Counted from the first letter of the stretch, positions 1-9,795 are shown. The stretch is DNA of 64,000 nt from Aureispira sp. CCB-E (GCF_031326345.1 NZ_CP133671.1:434001-498000); one strand, 5' to 3'. Notes: generated by a model from the sequence alone, not told the origin. Program-made: numbers and translations.

Positions 1-48
1 AAGGATCTAGACGTACCGATAAGCAAAAATAGGTTATCGCTCTTATAA
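1..48 (+). CDS. possible 3' tail of a gene cut by the window edge
   Basis: Frame 1 is open from the first base to a TAA at 46-48 and gives a 15-residue tail containing VPISKNR. That string resembles the last strand of LytTR DNA-binding domains, but it is far too short to assign. A perfect 24-bp hairpin begins 31 bases after the stop, which suits the end of a transcript. The other two forward frames close within about 32 bases. Confidence 0.3.
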   Translation, partial: KDLDVPISKNRLSLL

Positions 49-79
49 AGATAACGATTTTTAAGAGCTTAAACTGCTG

Positions 80-129
80 AAAACAGGATTATATGAAAAA
101 AGTACACTTTTTTCATATAATCCTGTTTT
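80..129. terminator. perfect 24-bp hairpin, probable bidirectional terminator
   Basis: Two perfectly complementary 24-base arms (80-103 and 106-129) are separated by only two bases. Each arm carries an A- or T-rich outer end, so a run of U follows the stem in either direction. It lies just after the possible gene tail at the left edge. Confidence 0.7.
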
Positions 130-383
130 GTTTTTTAATGGGTTGATTATTAGTTGTTTGTGTTGTTGTTTTGGGTGTCTTTTAGTAAAGCACATTTTGA
201 TAAAATGCATCAAGTGTCTGCTAGACGACACCTCTCTTTATTTGGATCGCCTATATTTGTTATAACAAAAGAGCAAAAGATTACAATATATGTAATTCAA
301 GATATCAAAGATTAAGACAAGGGTTTAGGTCTTATTTTATTTGGAAGTGGCAACATTTGTTGTTGTTTTCAATGTGTGTCCTT

Positions 384-428
384 GCCTTTCGGGTTGACGG
401 GGGTCTGACTCGAAAGGCCTTTTTTTTG
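384..428 (+). terminator. terminator ending a 500-base stretch without a gene
   Basis: GCCTTTCG (384-391) pairs with CGAAAGGC (411-418), and a run of eight T follows at 420-427. There is no recognisable open reading frame between the hairpin at 80-129 and this one, so the terminator may close an untranslated RNA somewhere in 130-428. In the rest of the gap, 429-649, I see only the A+T-rich leader of the next gene. Confidence 0.55.
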
Positions 429-649
429 AAAAAATGTCTAATAGTTTAAAAGTTATTCCAGCTAGCTGCTAGTTATTACTTAAGTAGGTTTTCTTCATAG
501 AAAACAATACATCTCTACTTTTTTATGTCCTATTTTTATTGAGGTTGACTTTTAGGCTATGTTTAATGACGTAAGCAATGCATATCGAACGGATTGAAAT
601 ATAGAAGAAGATAGGTAGCTTACACAATGTCTATTAGTAATATTAAAAT

Positions 650-2215
650 ATGTTGAAGATGAAACAATTATTAGCATTAATCATAGTTGCTTGTTGTGCA
701 ATGAATGGTGCATATGGGCAAGATTTAAATGGTTTTTTTAAAGATGCAGATGCTTTTTTTGCCAAAAATGTTAGCCAAAATAAAATAAAGTATGGTGCAA
801 TTAAGCAGAATCCAGATGAATTAACTGCTTTGACTAACTTCATTGCTTCGGCAGATGTTTCAGCATATTCTGATAAGGAACTAGAAGCTTTTTATATTAA
901 TAGTTATAATTTATTGGTCATTAAGACGGTTGTTGATCATTATCCAATTGCTCAACCCTTAGACGTCCCAGGTTTTTTTGATGGAATTAAACAAAAAGTA
1001 GCTGGAAAAAAGATGACTTTGAATAATTTCGAACAAAAAGAATTATTACAAAGATATAAAGATCCTCGGTTACACTTTGTCCTAGTCTGTGCGGCTGTAA
1101 GTTGCCCACCTATTGCAGATTTTGCTTATATGCCCAATCAGTTAGAAGATCAATTGGAAGCACGTACCAAGTCAGCGATCAATGATGGGGTATTTATTAA
1201 AGTCGATGATTTTGCAGGAAAAGTAGAGATTTCTCAGATTTTTGATTGGTATGCCTCAGATTTTAAACCCAATGCTACTGCATTTATCAAGAAATATAAA
1301 ACAACCCCTTTGCCAAGCGATGTAAAACCTACTTACTATGCTTATGATTGGAGTTTAAACGATGCGGGAGGAGCAACAACAGGTGGTACAGGTGCTAATG
1401 CAGTCGAGAAAAAAACAGATTTTGAGCCAATTATTGCCGCGGCAACAATGCCCAAGAATACATTTGAATTAAATACGTTTCATACCCTTTATACGTCTAA
1501 TTATGGGGATAAAGAGTTTGGGAATAGAGGGTCTTATTTTTCGAGTTTATTTTTGTTCTCTTATGGTATTTCTGGACGTTTTGATATCGGATGGGACTTT
1601 ATATTCAAGTCATACCGTGCCAATGATTTGTTTAATAGTTCCCCATTCCGTGCATTAGAATTTAGAAGAGGGGTTGACAGTGTGGTCACTCCAGGAGGAA
1701 CCAAAATGCAAGCAATTTATGATTTTGGTTTGACACATTTGGGACCAAGAGTGCGTTTTTCTCCGTTCAAAAAAATAGGCTTGTCTTTTGAACAGGCGTT
1801 TTATTTTCCGATTACAGGAATACCTGCTAACAATACTGTTGATCCTGCTTTGTATTGGGTGACACAGTTTTATTACGACAAGCAGTTTAATTCTAAGTTT
1901 GGATTATTTATCGCATTAACCTTTTGGCAGCCTATCCATCCTGGACAACAATTTAAGTTTCAAGTACCTTATCTAAAAGCATTTTTTAGTTGGTACACTA
2001 CCAAGCGATTTACATTGTATGCGACAACAACAACATTTACAGAATGGGGACTTGGAGCAAAGTTTTTGATTACGCCACAATTTGAAGTACAGGCATTGTA
2101 CACGTATTATGTGCCGATTCCAGGTTTGGCAGATATTTATACAGGGAGTGGCGCGAAAAATGTCATGACATTTAATTTAGGAATTCGCTACAGAACATCT
2201 GTTCGTGTGAAATAA
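650..2215 (+). CDS. secreted DUF547 domain fused to a predicted outer-membrane barrel (paralog 1)
   Basis: This 521-residue protein begins with a hydrophobic signal peptide that ends near YGQ (about residue 24). The ATG at 659 is an equally good start. Residues about 25-225 match the DUF547 family: an AFYINSYNLLVI segment near residue 80, then a HFVLVCAAVSCPPI segment with Cys147 and Cys152. From about residue 265 the sequence is rich in alternating aromatic and polar residues, has TLYTSNYGD- and FNSSPFRALEF-like strands, and ends in a hydrophobic C-terminal strand (YRTSVRVK), all typical of an outer-membrane barrel. DUF547 has no established biochemical role. The next gene is a full-length paralog with the same two-part layout. 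The protein is probably anchored in the outer membrane with DUF547 in the periplasm (inference). Confidence 0.8.
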   Translation: MLKMKQLLALIIVACCAMNGAYGQDLNGFFKDADAFFAKNVSQNKIKYGAIKQNPDELTALTNFIASADVSAYSDKELEAFYINSYNLLVIKTVVDHYPIAQPLDVPGFFDGIKQKVAGKKMTLNNFEQKELLQRYKDPRLHFVLVCAAVSCPPIADFAYMPNQLEDQLEARTKSAINDGVFIKVDDFAGKVEISQIFDWYASDFKPNATAFIKKYKTTPLPSDVKPTYYAYDWSLNDAGGATTGGTGANAVEKKTDFEPIIAAATMPKNTFELNTFHTLYTSNYGDKEFGNRGSYFSSLFLFSYGISGRFDIGWDFIFKSYRANDLFNSSPFRALEFRRGVDSVVTPGGTKMQAIYDFGLTHLGPRVRFSPFKKIGLSFEQAFYFPITGIPANNTVDPALYWVTQFYYDKQFNSKFGLFIALTFWQPIHPGQQFKFQVPYLKAFFSWYTTKRFTLYATTTTFTEWGLGAKFLITPQFEVQALYTYYVPIPGLADIYTGSGAKNVMTFNLGIRYRTSVRVK

Positions 2216-2267
2216 ATAAAAGATTATAGTTGCCAAAAAGTAGAACTGTACGTTTTATAAAATAATT

Positions 2268-2304
2268 TAAGTCTTTTGCGCTTTTTTTTGTTGTAAAAGA
2301 CTTA
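2268..2304 (+). other. hairpin in the gap between the two DUF547 paralogs
   Basis: TAAGTCTTTT (2268-2277) pairs with AAAAGACTTA (2295-2304) around a T-rich 17-base loop. It may be a weak terminator for the upstream gene, but no T run follows the stem. The rest of 2216-2622 is A+T-rich, and I see nothing else in it. Confidence 0.35.
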
Positions 2305-2622
2305 TCTTATACTAGTTGATCGTGCAAAAACGTTAAAAGGGCTTGTATTTTATTCAATTAATTGAACGTTTGTTGATCTTGCTGTAACTTGCAATGATAA
2401 AGATGAACATCTCTTAAGTTTTGAACGTTCTTCTAATAATTAAGATGAAATAAGCTTAAATTTAACTTGTTTGTACTCCAATAAGTATTCCTAACAATTG
2501 TTAACGGTTCTAATGAATATCATTTCTATGCTTATCATAGTAATGATTTGCTCCTTATTGCAAAACAATAGGACAGAACTAGTGGGAGCTTATTATTTAG
2601 AGAGCCCTAATCGTAATATAAT

Positions 2623-4143
2623 ATGAAACAGATTCTTCTTTTTTTGACACTTTTATTATTCAGTTTACCTAGTGTAAAAGCACAAAACTTGGAACAGTTT
2701 TTTGAGCAATCGCATACTTTTTTCTTAAATTATGCTCATCATAATCATGTGCAGTACAAAAAACTACAACAAGATCCTAAAACATTACATATTTTAGTCA
2801 ACCATATTGCTAAAATGGACTTGAGTAAGGCTAAAAAATCAACGCAAAAGGCCTTTTTTATCAATGCCTATAATTTATTAGTCATAAGTTCCATTGTCAA
2901 ACATTATCCAATTGCTTCCCCTAATGAAGTAGTAACGTTTTGGGATGAAATAGAACATACTGTTGCAGAGAAAAATTATACGCTAGAGGTGTTAAAAAAG
3001 CATATATTGGAAACCTTTAGAGATCCGTTGTTACATTTAGTATTGGTAGATGGTGCGATTAGTAGTGCGCCAATTGTAGACTATGCTTATGTGCCAACTG
3101 AGATAGATAACCAATTAGAACAACGAGCTATTGTATTATTAAATGATCCCAAATACATTCAATATAATGAGGATTTGAACGAAGTAAAACTTCCTTTAAT
3201 GTTTAAGATGAATCGTTTGGATTTTGGAGCATCTACCATTGATTTTATCAACCAATATCGGGTAAGAAAACTTCCTAGAGAGGTGCAGGTAATTTACGCT
3301 AACTATGATTGGAGATTGAATGGATTTTATGAGGATACCAATACAACCTTAAAGAAAAAAGAAAAAAAAGTAGGTTATTCGCCCTCTTTACAAGTAATTA
3401 CCCTGCCTAAGGGAAGTTTAGAGCTGATGTTTTTTAATAGCTTATACACCGTTACATATGGAGATGAGAATTATGGTACGAGAAACTCTTATTATAATGG
3501 CTACTTTAGTGCATTTTATGGCGTGACAGGAAAATTAGATATAGGTGCGACTTTTTTGTTGCGCTCTTCTATCGAAAATGATCGTTTTAATGCTTCGCCT
3601 TTCAAAACATTTGCATTTGAGCGCAGTACAATCAGCGTGAATTCTAGAGCATCAGGGCCATACACCGATTGGGGATTGTCGCACGTTGGTTTAAACGTCC
3701 GTTTTGCTCCTTTTAAGAATTTTAATATGTCTTTCGAACAAGGATTTATGTTTCCAATACAAAATCTGCCGAAAGAAAACACGGTTGATAATAAGTTGTA
3801 TAGTGTGACACAAGTTTACTACAGCCATTCTTTTACTTCGCAAACACAGTTGTTTTTGGCATTGACCTTTTGGCAACCAATTAGCATAGGAAACGAGTTT
3901 AAATTTCAATTACCTTTGTTAAGAGGTTTTTTCAACTACTTTGTAACGCCAAGATTTTCTGCCTTTGTGACGACAATGTACTTGCTAGAATGGGGAGTAG
4001 GAGTAAAATATATGTTGACTCCGAAACTAGAAATACAAGGGATGTATAGTTATTACATACCAATACCAGGAATATATGATATTGTGTCTCCTGGTGCGAA
4101 TACTATTATGACTTATAATCTAGGGTTGAGATATAGGTTTTAG
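2623..4143 (+). CDS. secreted DUF547-like domain fused to a predicted outer-membrane barrel (paralog 2, cysteines lost)
   Basis: The 506-residue protein has a signal peptide ending at VKAQ (about residue 21), a DUF547-like region to about residue 220, and a C-terminal barrel-like region. It aligns with its upstream neighbour along its whole length, for example AFFINAYNLLVI against AFYINSYNLLVI, and TPRFSAFVTT against TKRFTLYATT. The key difference is in the DUF547 core: the neighbour's VCAAVSCPPI is VDGAISSAPI here, so both cysteines are gone. If those residues are catalytic or bind a ligand, this copy is a pseudo-enzyme or has a changed role (inference). Its final aromatic residue (RYRF) is typical of a barrel signal. 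It is separated from the first copy by about 400 bases and may have its own promoter. Confidence 0.78.
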   Translation: MKQILLFLTLLLFSLPSVKAQNLEQFFEQSHTFFLNYAHHNHVQYKKLQQDPKTLHILVNHIAKMDLSKAKKSTQKAFFINAYNLLVISSIVKHYPIASPNEVVTFWDEIEHTVAEKNYTLEVLKKHILETFRDPLLHLVLVDGAISSAPIVDYAYVPTEIDNQLEQRAIVLLNDPKYIQYNEDLNEVKLPLMFKMNRLDFGASTIDFINQYRVRKLPREVQVIYANYDWRLNGFYEDTNTTLKKKEKKVGYSPSLQVITLPKGSLELMFFNSLYTVTYGDENYGTRNSYYNGYFSAFYGVTGKLDIGATFLLRSSIENDRFNASPFKTFAFERSTISVNSRASGPYTDWGLSHVGLNVRFAPFKNFNMSFEQGFMFPIQNLPKENTVDNKLYSVTQVYYSHSFTSQTQLFLALTFWQPISIGNEFKFQLPLLRGFFNYFVTPRFSAFVTTMYLLEWGVGVKYMLTPKLEIQGMYSYYIPIPGIYDIVSPGANTIMTYNLGLRYRF

Positions 4144-4298
4144 TCCTAAAGAAACATCTCTTATAATTTATAAGAGTACTCTTGTACAATACTTTGTGAG
4201 TACTTTACAGTTGATATAAAGATGTTTTTAATTTTTCGATAGCAAAACAAAAAATCCACGAAAGGCTACTTTTAATAACCAAAAAGCTTTCTGTTATT

Positions 4299-5678
4299 AT
4301 GGCTACAGATAATGAACATGTTGTGATTATAGGTAATGGGATTAGTGGTGTTACTGCCGCCCGTTTTATCCGTAAGTTAAGTGATAAAAAAATTACTATT
4401 ATATCAGGAGAAACTAAATATTTTTTCTCCAGAACAGCTCTAATGTATATTTATATGGGGCACATGAAGTTTGAAAATACGCAGCCTTATGAGCCTTGGT
4501 TTTGGGAAAAAAATCGAATTGACTTAGTGTTTGATTATGTAGATGAAGTAAATACACAAGCAAAAACGCTAAAAATGCGTCAAGGAGAGACCATTAATTA
4601 CGATAAGTTAATTATAGCTTGTGGTTCTACTCCCAATAAGTTTGGTTGGCCAGGTCAAGACCTAGATGCTGTACAGGGCTTGTATTCCTATCAAGATTTA
4701 GAGGGAATGGAAAAATATAGCAAAGACTTGGAGCGAGCAGTTATTGTTGGTGGTGGCTTAATTGGTTTGGAAATGGCGGAAATGTTTCAGTCTAGAAATA
4801 TTCCTGTCACTTTTTTGGTTCGAGAGAAAAGCTATTGGGATGCGGTGATGCCCAAAGAAGAATCTTTAATGATTGGTCGCCATATAGTAGAGCATCATAT
4901 TGATTTGCGTTTGGAAACAGAGTTGAAGGAGATTTTATCGGATGATCATGGACGAGCAAGAGCCGTTATCACCAATACTGGAGAAAAAATTGAATGCCAG
5001 TTTGTTGGCTTAACAGCAGGCGTTAGTCCTAATATTCAGTTTATCAAAACATCTGAAGCTTGCGATATTGATACACAAAAGGGAATACTTGTCAATGATT
5101 ATCTGGAAACAACAGCGCCTGATGTGTACGCACTAGGCGATTGTGCACAACTAATGAATCCAATGGAAGGTCGTCGTCCGATTGAAGCAATTTGGTATAC
5201 AGGACGAATGATGGGAGAAACAGTGGCACATACGATTTGTGGTAAACGAACGGCTTATGTCCCTAGCTTGTGGTTCAATTCTGCAAAGTTTTTGGACATA
5301 GAATATCAAGTATATGGTGATGTAAGAGCCAATCCACCAAGCAACCATGCACAACTCTATTGGGAACATGAAGAAGGACGTAAAAGCATTCGGTTGGTGT
5401 TTGATAAAGAAACCAATGCTATATTAGGTTTTAATTTGATGGGAGTGCGTTATCGTCATGAAGTCTGTGAAAAATGGATTGAGGAAGATACTTCCATAGA
5501 GGAGGTTTTGCAAAATTTGGGCTTAGCCAACTTTGATCCTGAGTTTTATGATGAGTATGAAGCTGCCGTGATCGAACAATACAATAGGAAATTTAATAAA
5601 AATTTGAAATTGAAGCAGAAACGAGGCTTAACAGGTGCGCTTCGATTTTTAAAAAATAAATTTGCTAGACAAGAATAA
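4299..5678 (+). CDS. FAD/NAD(P)-dependent pyridine nucleotide-disulfide-type oxidoreductase
   Basis: The 459-residue flavoprotein has the standard two-dinucleotide-fold layout. The FAD site is VVIIGNGISGVTAARFIR near residue 8. The NAD(P)H site is AVIVGGGLIGLEMAE near residue 147. The second FAD contact is VYALGDCAQL near residue 272. There is no CxxxxC redox disulfide after the first fold, so it belongs with the NirB-like, ferredoxin- and rubredoxin-reductase-like flavoproteins and not with lipoamide dehydrogenase. No signal peptide is visible, so it is cytoplasmic. The next gene begins 29 bases downstream and encodes a membrane 4Fe-4S protein. The pair probably moves electrons between NAD(P)H and a membrane acceptor (inference from context). 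The true donor and acceptor cannot be told from sequence. Confidence 0.85.
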   Translation: MATDNEHVVIIGNGISGVTAARFIRKLSDKKITIISGETKYFFSRTALMYIYMGHMKFENTQPYEPWFWEKNRIDLVFDYVDEVNTQAKTLKMRQGETINYDKLIIACGSTPNKFGWPGQDLDAVQGLYSYQDLEGMEKYSKDLERAVIVGGGLIGLEMAEMFQSRNIPVTFLVREKSYWDAVMPKEESLMIGRHIVEHHIDLRLETELKEILSDDHGRARAVITNTGEKIECQFVGLTAGVSPNIQFIKTSEACDIDTQKGILVNDYLETTAPDVYALGDCAQLMNPMEGRRPIEAIWYTGRMMGETVAHTICGKRTAYVPSLWFNSAKFLDIEYQVYGDVRANPPSNHAQLYWEHEEGRKSIRLVFDKETNAILGFNLMGVRYRHEVCEKWIEEDTSIEEVLQNLGLANFDPEFYDEYEAAVIEQYNRKFNKNLKLKQKRGLTGALRFLKNKFARQE

Positions 5679-5707
5679 TCCAATTAAAAACACTATAAAA
5701 TATCTCT

Positions 5708-7555
5708 ATGAAAAGTTTAAAAATACTTGGATTAGCCATCTTCTTATTCTCTTTTGGTTTATTTGTGGTGTCAATAACCTTGAGCCAACATGTCCTGAAT
5801 GATGCTGCTATTGCCTCTCTAAAAAAGCATCACAAAGAGACGTTGAAGGAGCAAGCGGGAGCGCAATTTGGAAAAGAGTATTCTAATAATTTTACGTTTA
5901 TTCAAGAGCTCAAACCTTTACTGAAAAAAACACAAGAAGCCTTAGAAAAAAAAGCTGGTATTGACCCTGCTAATAATGTTTGGAATGCGACAAACTTACC
6001 TGAAGGTGTGTCAGAGTGGGATTATCGGATGAGTGATGGTGATGTTAAAGGGTATCTGGCTAGTATTAGCAAAGATAGTGCAACAGGGCTATTGCCCAAT
6101 AATGCAGGACTTTTCTTTTTTCTAATTTTTATACTAGGAAGTATTGGAGCATTTATGTATATCGTACCAGATGTAAGCAAAATACCAGGTATTAAACATG
6201 ATGGAATTTTTCATAGTGCCGTCACAAAAGGTATTATTCCTATTCTACAAATGGTTTTAGTAACTATTACGATTGCCGTGACCTGTTATATTATGTATAG
6301 CGAAGGGGCTTTGTTTTATTTAAAATGCACGTTATTATTTACAGCAGCCGTTTTAGCACTGATTTATTTTAAGGAGAGCAGAGAACGCAAACAGCCTTGG
6401 GCACCTGGTTCCTCTTCTATAGGAAATGGTTGGATTGGAATTATAATGGGAACCTTTTTAATTCTATTTTATATAGTCCTTTATTTCTATCCTCATTACA
6501 TAACCAATTGGGTGTTGTTAGTAGATCCAATCAAACGAGCCCTTTCGGGAGGAAAACCCGCAGATCGTTGGTTCTTGTATGGCTTTTTGTATTGTTTGGT
6601 AATGATTGTCATGGGTGTCCGTATGATTATAAAATATAGACACAACCGTTATCAACTATTTCGTACAGGCTCGGTTTTATTTTTTCAACTAGCATTTGCT
6701 TTTCTTATTCCTGAATTATTAGGAAGGTTTAACAACCCTGCCGTTGATTTAAAAAATGCATGGCCTTTAGATTATAGTTTTTATTATGATTACCGACTAG
6801 ATGCTATGTTGGTTCAAAATGATAATTATTTCTTAGGAATGCACGTTGGTACGGCAATGTTTGTGTGGGGAATACTATTGACTTTGGTTATTGTCCCTTT
6901 CTTTACCTATTACTATGGAAAACGTTGGTACTGCTCTTGGGTCTGTGGTTGTGGCGGTTTGGCAGAAACACTAGGAGATCCATTTAGACAACAGTCAGAC
7001 AAAACACTTCGAGCGTGGAGAATAGAGCGTTATGTGATACATACTGTTATGGTCTTTGTCTTTGTGTTAACAATCGTTGTGTTGTACCATTATATCAGTG
7101 GTAATAACAAGTTAGATCTTTGGTTGGTTGAATTTGATGCTTACCAGATTAGAACATGGTATGGTTTCTTGATCGGGTCTATCTTTGCGGGCGTTGTTGG
7201 AACAGGTTTTTACCCATTGATGGGAAATCGAATGTGGTGCCGTTATGGTTGTCCTTTGGCAGGTATCATGGGAATTGTACAGCGATTTAAATCTCGATTT
7301 AGAATCACAACAAATGGAGGGCAATGTATTTCTTGTGGAAATTGTTCTACTTACTGTGAAATGGGAATTGATGTACGCCATTATGCACAACGAGGACAAG
7401 ATATAGTCCGTGCTTCTTGTGTAGGTTGTGGTGTATGTTCTGCTGTTTGCCCTCGTGGTGTGTTGCGTTTAGAAAATAGTAGCGAGGATACAGGGGATCG
7501 TGCCTTGGACGTACGAAATGTGCATGTAAAAATGGAAGATGTAACTTATTTGTAA
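5708..7555 (+). CDS. polytopic membrane 4Fe-4S protein (NapH/NosR/CcoG-like)
   Basis: This 615-residue protein has one N-terminal membrane segment, a soluble stretch of about 100 residues, then several membrane helices between about residues 130 and 505. Cysteine motifs follow: CSWVCGCGG at 409-417 and CRYGCPLA at 511-518, the pair typical of NapH/NosR/CcoG-type membrane proteins. Two ferredoxin-type motifs come next: CISCGNCSTYC (540-550) and CVGCGVCSAVC (571-581), each followed by a small hydrophilic or Pro-containing stretch. This is enough for two 4Fe-4S clusters plus the twin CxxxC sites. It is co-directional with the flavoprotein 29 bases upstream and is followed by a clear terminator, so the two form a unit. 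A role in quinone-linked or assembly-related electron transfer is an inference. Confidence 0.82.
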   Translation: MKSLKILGLAIFLFSFGLFVVSITLSQHVLNDAAIASLKKHHKETLKEQAGAQFGKEYSNNFTFIQELKPLLKKTQEALEKKAGIDPANNVWNATNLPEGVSEWDYRMSDGDVKGYLASISKDSATGLLPNNAGLFFFLIFILGSIGAFMYIVPDVSKIPGIKHDGIFHSAVTKGIIPILQMVLVTITIAVTCYIMYSEGALFYLKCTLLFTAAVLALIYFKESRERKQPWAPGSSSIGNGWIGIIMGTFLILFYIVLYFYPHYITNWVLLVDPIKRALSGGKPADRWFLYGFLYCLVMIVMGVRMIIKYRHNRYQLFRTGSVLFFQLAFAFLIPELLGRFNNPAVDLKNAWPLDYSFYYDYRLDAMLVQNDNYFLGMHVGTAMFVWGILLTLVIVPFFTYYYGKRWYCSWVCGCGGLAETLGDPFRQQSDKTLRAWRIERYVIHTVMVFVFVLTIVVLYHYISGNNKLDLWLVEFDAYQIRTWYGFLIGSIFAGVVGTGFYPLMGNRMWCRYGCPLAGIMGIVQRFKSRFRITTNGGQCISCGNCSTYCEMGIDVRHYAQRGQDIVRASCVGCGVCSAVCPRGVLRLENSSEDTGDRALDVRNVHVKMEDVTYL

Positions 7556-7584
7556 TTGCATACAATCAACGAGTAAAGATAAAA

Positions 7585-7622
7585 GGCTGTCTAGGTGAAA
7601 ATCCTAGGCAGCCTCCTTTTTT
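7585..7622 (+). terminator. rho-independent terminator of the redox operon
   Basis: The arms 7585-7595 and 7603-7613 form an 11-bp stem with one G-T pair and a 7-base loop. A T run follows at 7617-7622. It stands 30 bases after the 4Fe-4S gene and faces the 3' end of the convergent dehydrogenase gene. Confidence 0.85.
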
Positions 7623-7720
7623 ATCTATAAAAGATGATCTTTTCTAGTAATATTTTAAAAATTAAAATCCTCTAACCAATTTAGAACACCAGCATAAGAG
7701 AAGAACACTAGAAGAAAGCT

Positions 7721-9700
7721 TTAATAAGCTAATAATTCTTCAAGAGCTGTTAACAAGCGTTCTTGTGGCAAGAACTGACGCTCTAGGTCTTTGGCAAAAG
7801 GAAATGGCGTATCCATACTAGCCACCCGTTTGATAGGAGCATCCAAATGTTCAAATAAGTTTTCAGCAATATAGGCTGATAATTCTCCTCCAATGCCCCC
7901 AATCATCGTGTCTTCGTGTAGTAAAAGTACTCGATTGGTTTTTTCGACAGAGGCAGCAATTGTTTCGTAATCCAAAGGCAACAAGGTGCGTAAATCAATT
8001 ACTTCTACATCTGCACCTAAACTATCCACAGCAGCCTTTGCCCAATGAACGGCATTACCATAAGTGATAATAGTTGCTTCGGAACCTTCCCTTGCAATGG
8101 CAGCTTTTCCTATTTCTACTGTATAATAATCGTCTGGAATCTCAGCAGACATAGAACGATATAAAGCCTTGTGTTCAAAGTACAGCACGGGATTAGGATC
8201 TTCGAAAGCAGCCAAAAGCAATCCTTTGGCATCCTCAGGATTGGATGGATAAACAATCTTTAGACCAGGAACATGGAAAAACCAAGCTTCGTTACTTTGA
8301 GAGTGAAAAGGTCCCGCTCCAACGCCTCCACCTGTTGGCATACGCAATACTAAATCTACGTTTTGTCCCCAGCGATAGTGCAATTTAGCAGCATTGTTCA
8401 CAATTTGGTTGAAACCACAAGTTACAAAATCTGCAAATTGCATTTCGACCATGGCTTTATAGCCTTTGAGACTTAGTCCCAAAGCTACCCCAACAATCGC
8501 ACTTTCACACAATGGCGTATTGCGTACTCTGTCTTTGCCAAACTGTTCCGTAAAACCATCCGTAATTTTGAATACACCTCCATAATCTGCAATATCTTGC
8601 CCCATCAAAACCAAGTTATCATATTTCTCCATTGCTTGACGAAGACCATCTGATATCGAATCCACAAAACGACGCGTACTAACATTGTTAGAAGCCGGAG
8701 CGGTAGATACAGAAGTATGAGGAGCAAATAAGTCCTCCATTTCTGTTTCAAAGCTAGCTTCTATATCAGGTGTGGCATAAGCAATTTCTAAACCTGCTTC
8801 AATTTCTTTTTTGTAAGCTTTTCGCAAATCTTGAATAGCCTCTTCTGTTAGAATACCTTCTTTTATCAGATACTGTTCATAGTTGCGAATAGGATCTTTT
8901 TGCGCCCAGTGATCCATTAAATCTTGGGGTACGTATTTTGTTCCAGAAGCTTCCTCATGTCCTCTCATACGGAATGTTTTACATTCCAACAAAACAGGAC
9001 GAGGGTTCTTGCGCATAGATTTAGATAGTTTATCAACTGTGTTGTAAACTTCCAAAATGTTATTCCCATCAATTTTATGCCCTTCCATGCCATATCCTTT
9101 GGCTCTATCCACCAAATCTTCACAAGCATATTGTTCTGAAGTAGGTGTCGACAGACCGTATCCATTGTTTTCAATCACAAAGATAACAGGCAGGTTCCAA
9201 ACTGCCGCCACATTCAACGCTTCGTGAAAATCACCTTCGCTTGTTCCTCCTTCTCCTGTAAAAGCAACAGCTACTTGACCTTCGTTGGCTAAGTTACTTG
9301 CTAAACCAACCCCTCCTGCAAAAGAAAGTTGAGGACCAAGGTGAGAAATCATACCTACGATATTAAACTCTGGAGCACCAAAGTGAAAGGAGCGATCTCT
9401 ACCTTTTGTAAATCCAGGTAATTTTCCTTGCCATTGACAAAACAAACGCTCTAAAGGAACTTCTCTGGTTGTAAATACCCCTAAGTTACGATGCATCGTA
9501 AATACATATTCTTCTGGTTGCAAAGCGGCTGTAACTCCTACAGCAATTGCTTCTTGACCAATTCCTGCAAACCATTTGCTAATGCGACCTTGACGTAATA
9601 AAACCAACATTTTTTCCTCTATCATACGAGGTTTGAGCAAGGCACGATAAAGCTCTAATAATTTTTTTTGGCTCAATCGTTTTTTGTTGTAGCTGATCAT
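7721..9700 (-). CDS. fused E1 alpha-beta subunit of a thiamine-diphosphate 2-oxoacid dehydrogenase
   Basis: The 659-residue protein joins both halves of the E1 component. Residues about 1-330 are the alpha subunit: a TPP and metal motif GEGGTSEGDFHEALN ending in VIENNGYG, and the mobile loop FRMRGHEEASGT. Residues about 345-659 are the beta subunit: ALGLSLKGYKAMVEMQFADF, GGGVGAGPFHSQSNEAWF and PVLYFEHKALYR. E1 decarboxylates a 2-oxoacid and reductively acylates the E2 lipoyl domain. The fused form is common in Bacteroidota and is usually annotated as branched-chain (2-oxoisovalerate) dehydrogenase; substrate cannot be settled here. No E2 or E3 gene lies nearby. The protein is cytoplasmic. A TACCTTTG box lies 96 bases upstream. 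Confidence 0.9.
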   Translation of the reverse strand: MISYNKKRLSQKKLLELYRALLKPRMIEEKMLVLLRQGRISKWFAGIGQEAIAVGVTAALQPEEYVFTMHRNLGVFTTREVPLERLFCQWQGKLPGFTKGRDRSFHFGAPEFNIVGMISHLGPQLSFAGGVGLASNLANEGQVAVAFTGEGGTSEGDFHEALNVAAVWNLPVIFVIENNGYGLSTPTSEQYACEDLVDRAKGYGMEGHKIDGNNILEVYNTVDKLSKSMRKNPRPVLLECKTFRMRGHEEASGTKYVPQDLMDHWAQKDPIRNYEQYLIKEGILTEEAIQDLRKAYKKEIEAGLEIAYATPDIEASFETEMEDLFAPHTSVSTAPASNNVSTRRFVDSISDGLRQAMEKYDNLVLMGQDIADYGGVFKITDGFTEQFGKDRVRNTPLCESAIVGVALGLSLKGYKAMVEMQFADFVTCGFNQIVNNAAKLHYRWGQNVDLVLRMPTGGGVGAGPFHSQSNEAWFFHVPGLKIVYPSNPEDAKGLLLAAFEDPNPVLYFEHKALYRSMSAEIPDDYYTVEIGKAAIAREGSEATIITYGNAVHWAKAAVDSLGADVEVIDLRTLLPLDYETIAASVEKTNRVLLLHEDTMIGGIGGELSAYIAENLFEHLDAPIKRVASMDTPFPFAKDLERQFLPQERLLTALEELLAY

Positions 9701-9795
9701 TTTATTTGTAATTTTGGAACCTTAGGTTCTATAAAATTAATGAAGAATATACGACTACAATTATCGATATATTCAAAACTATAATAAATACATAG

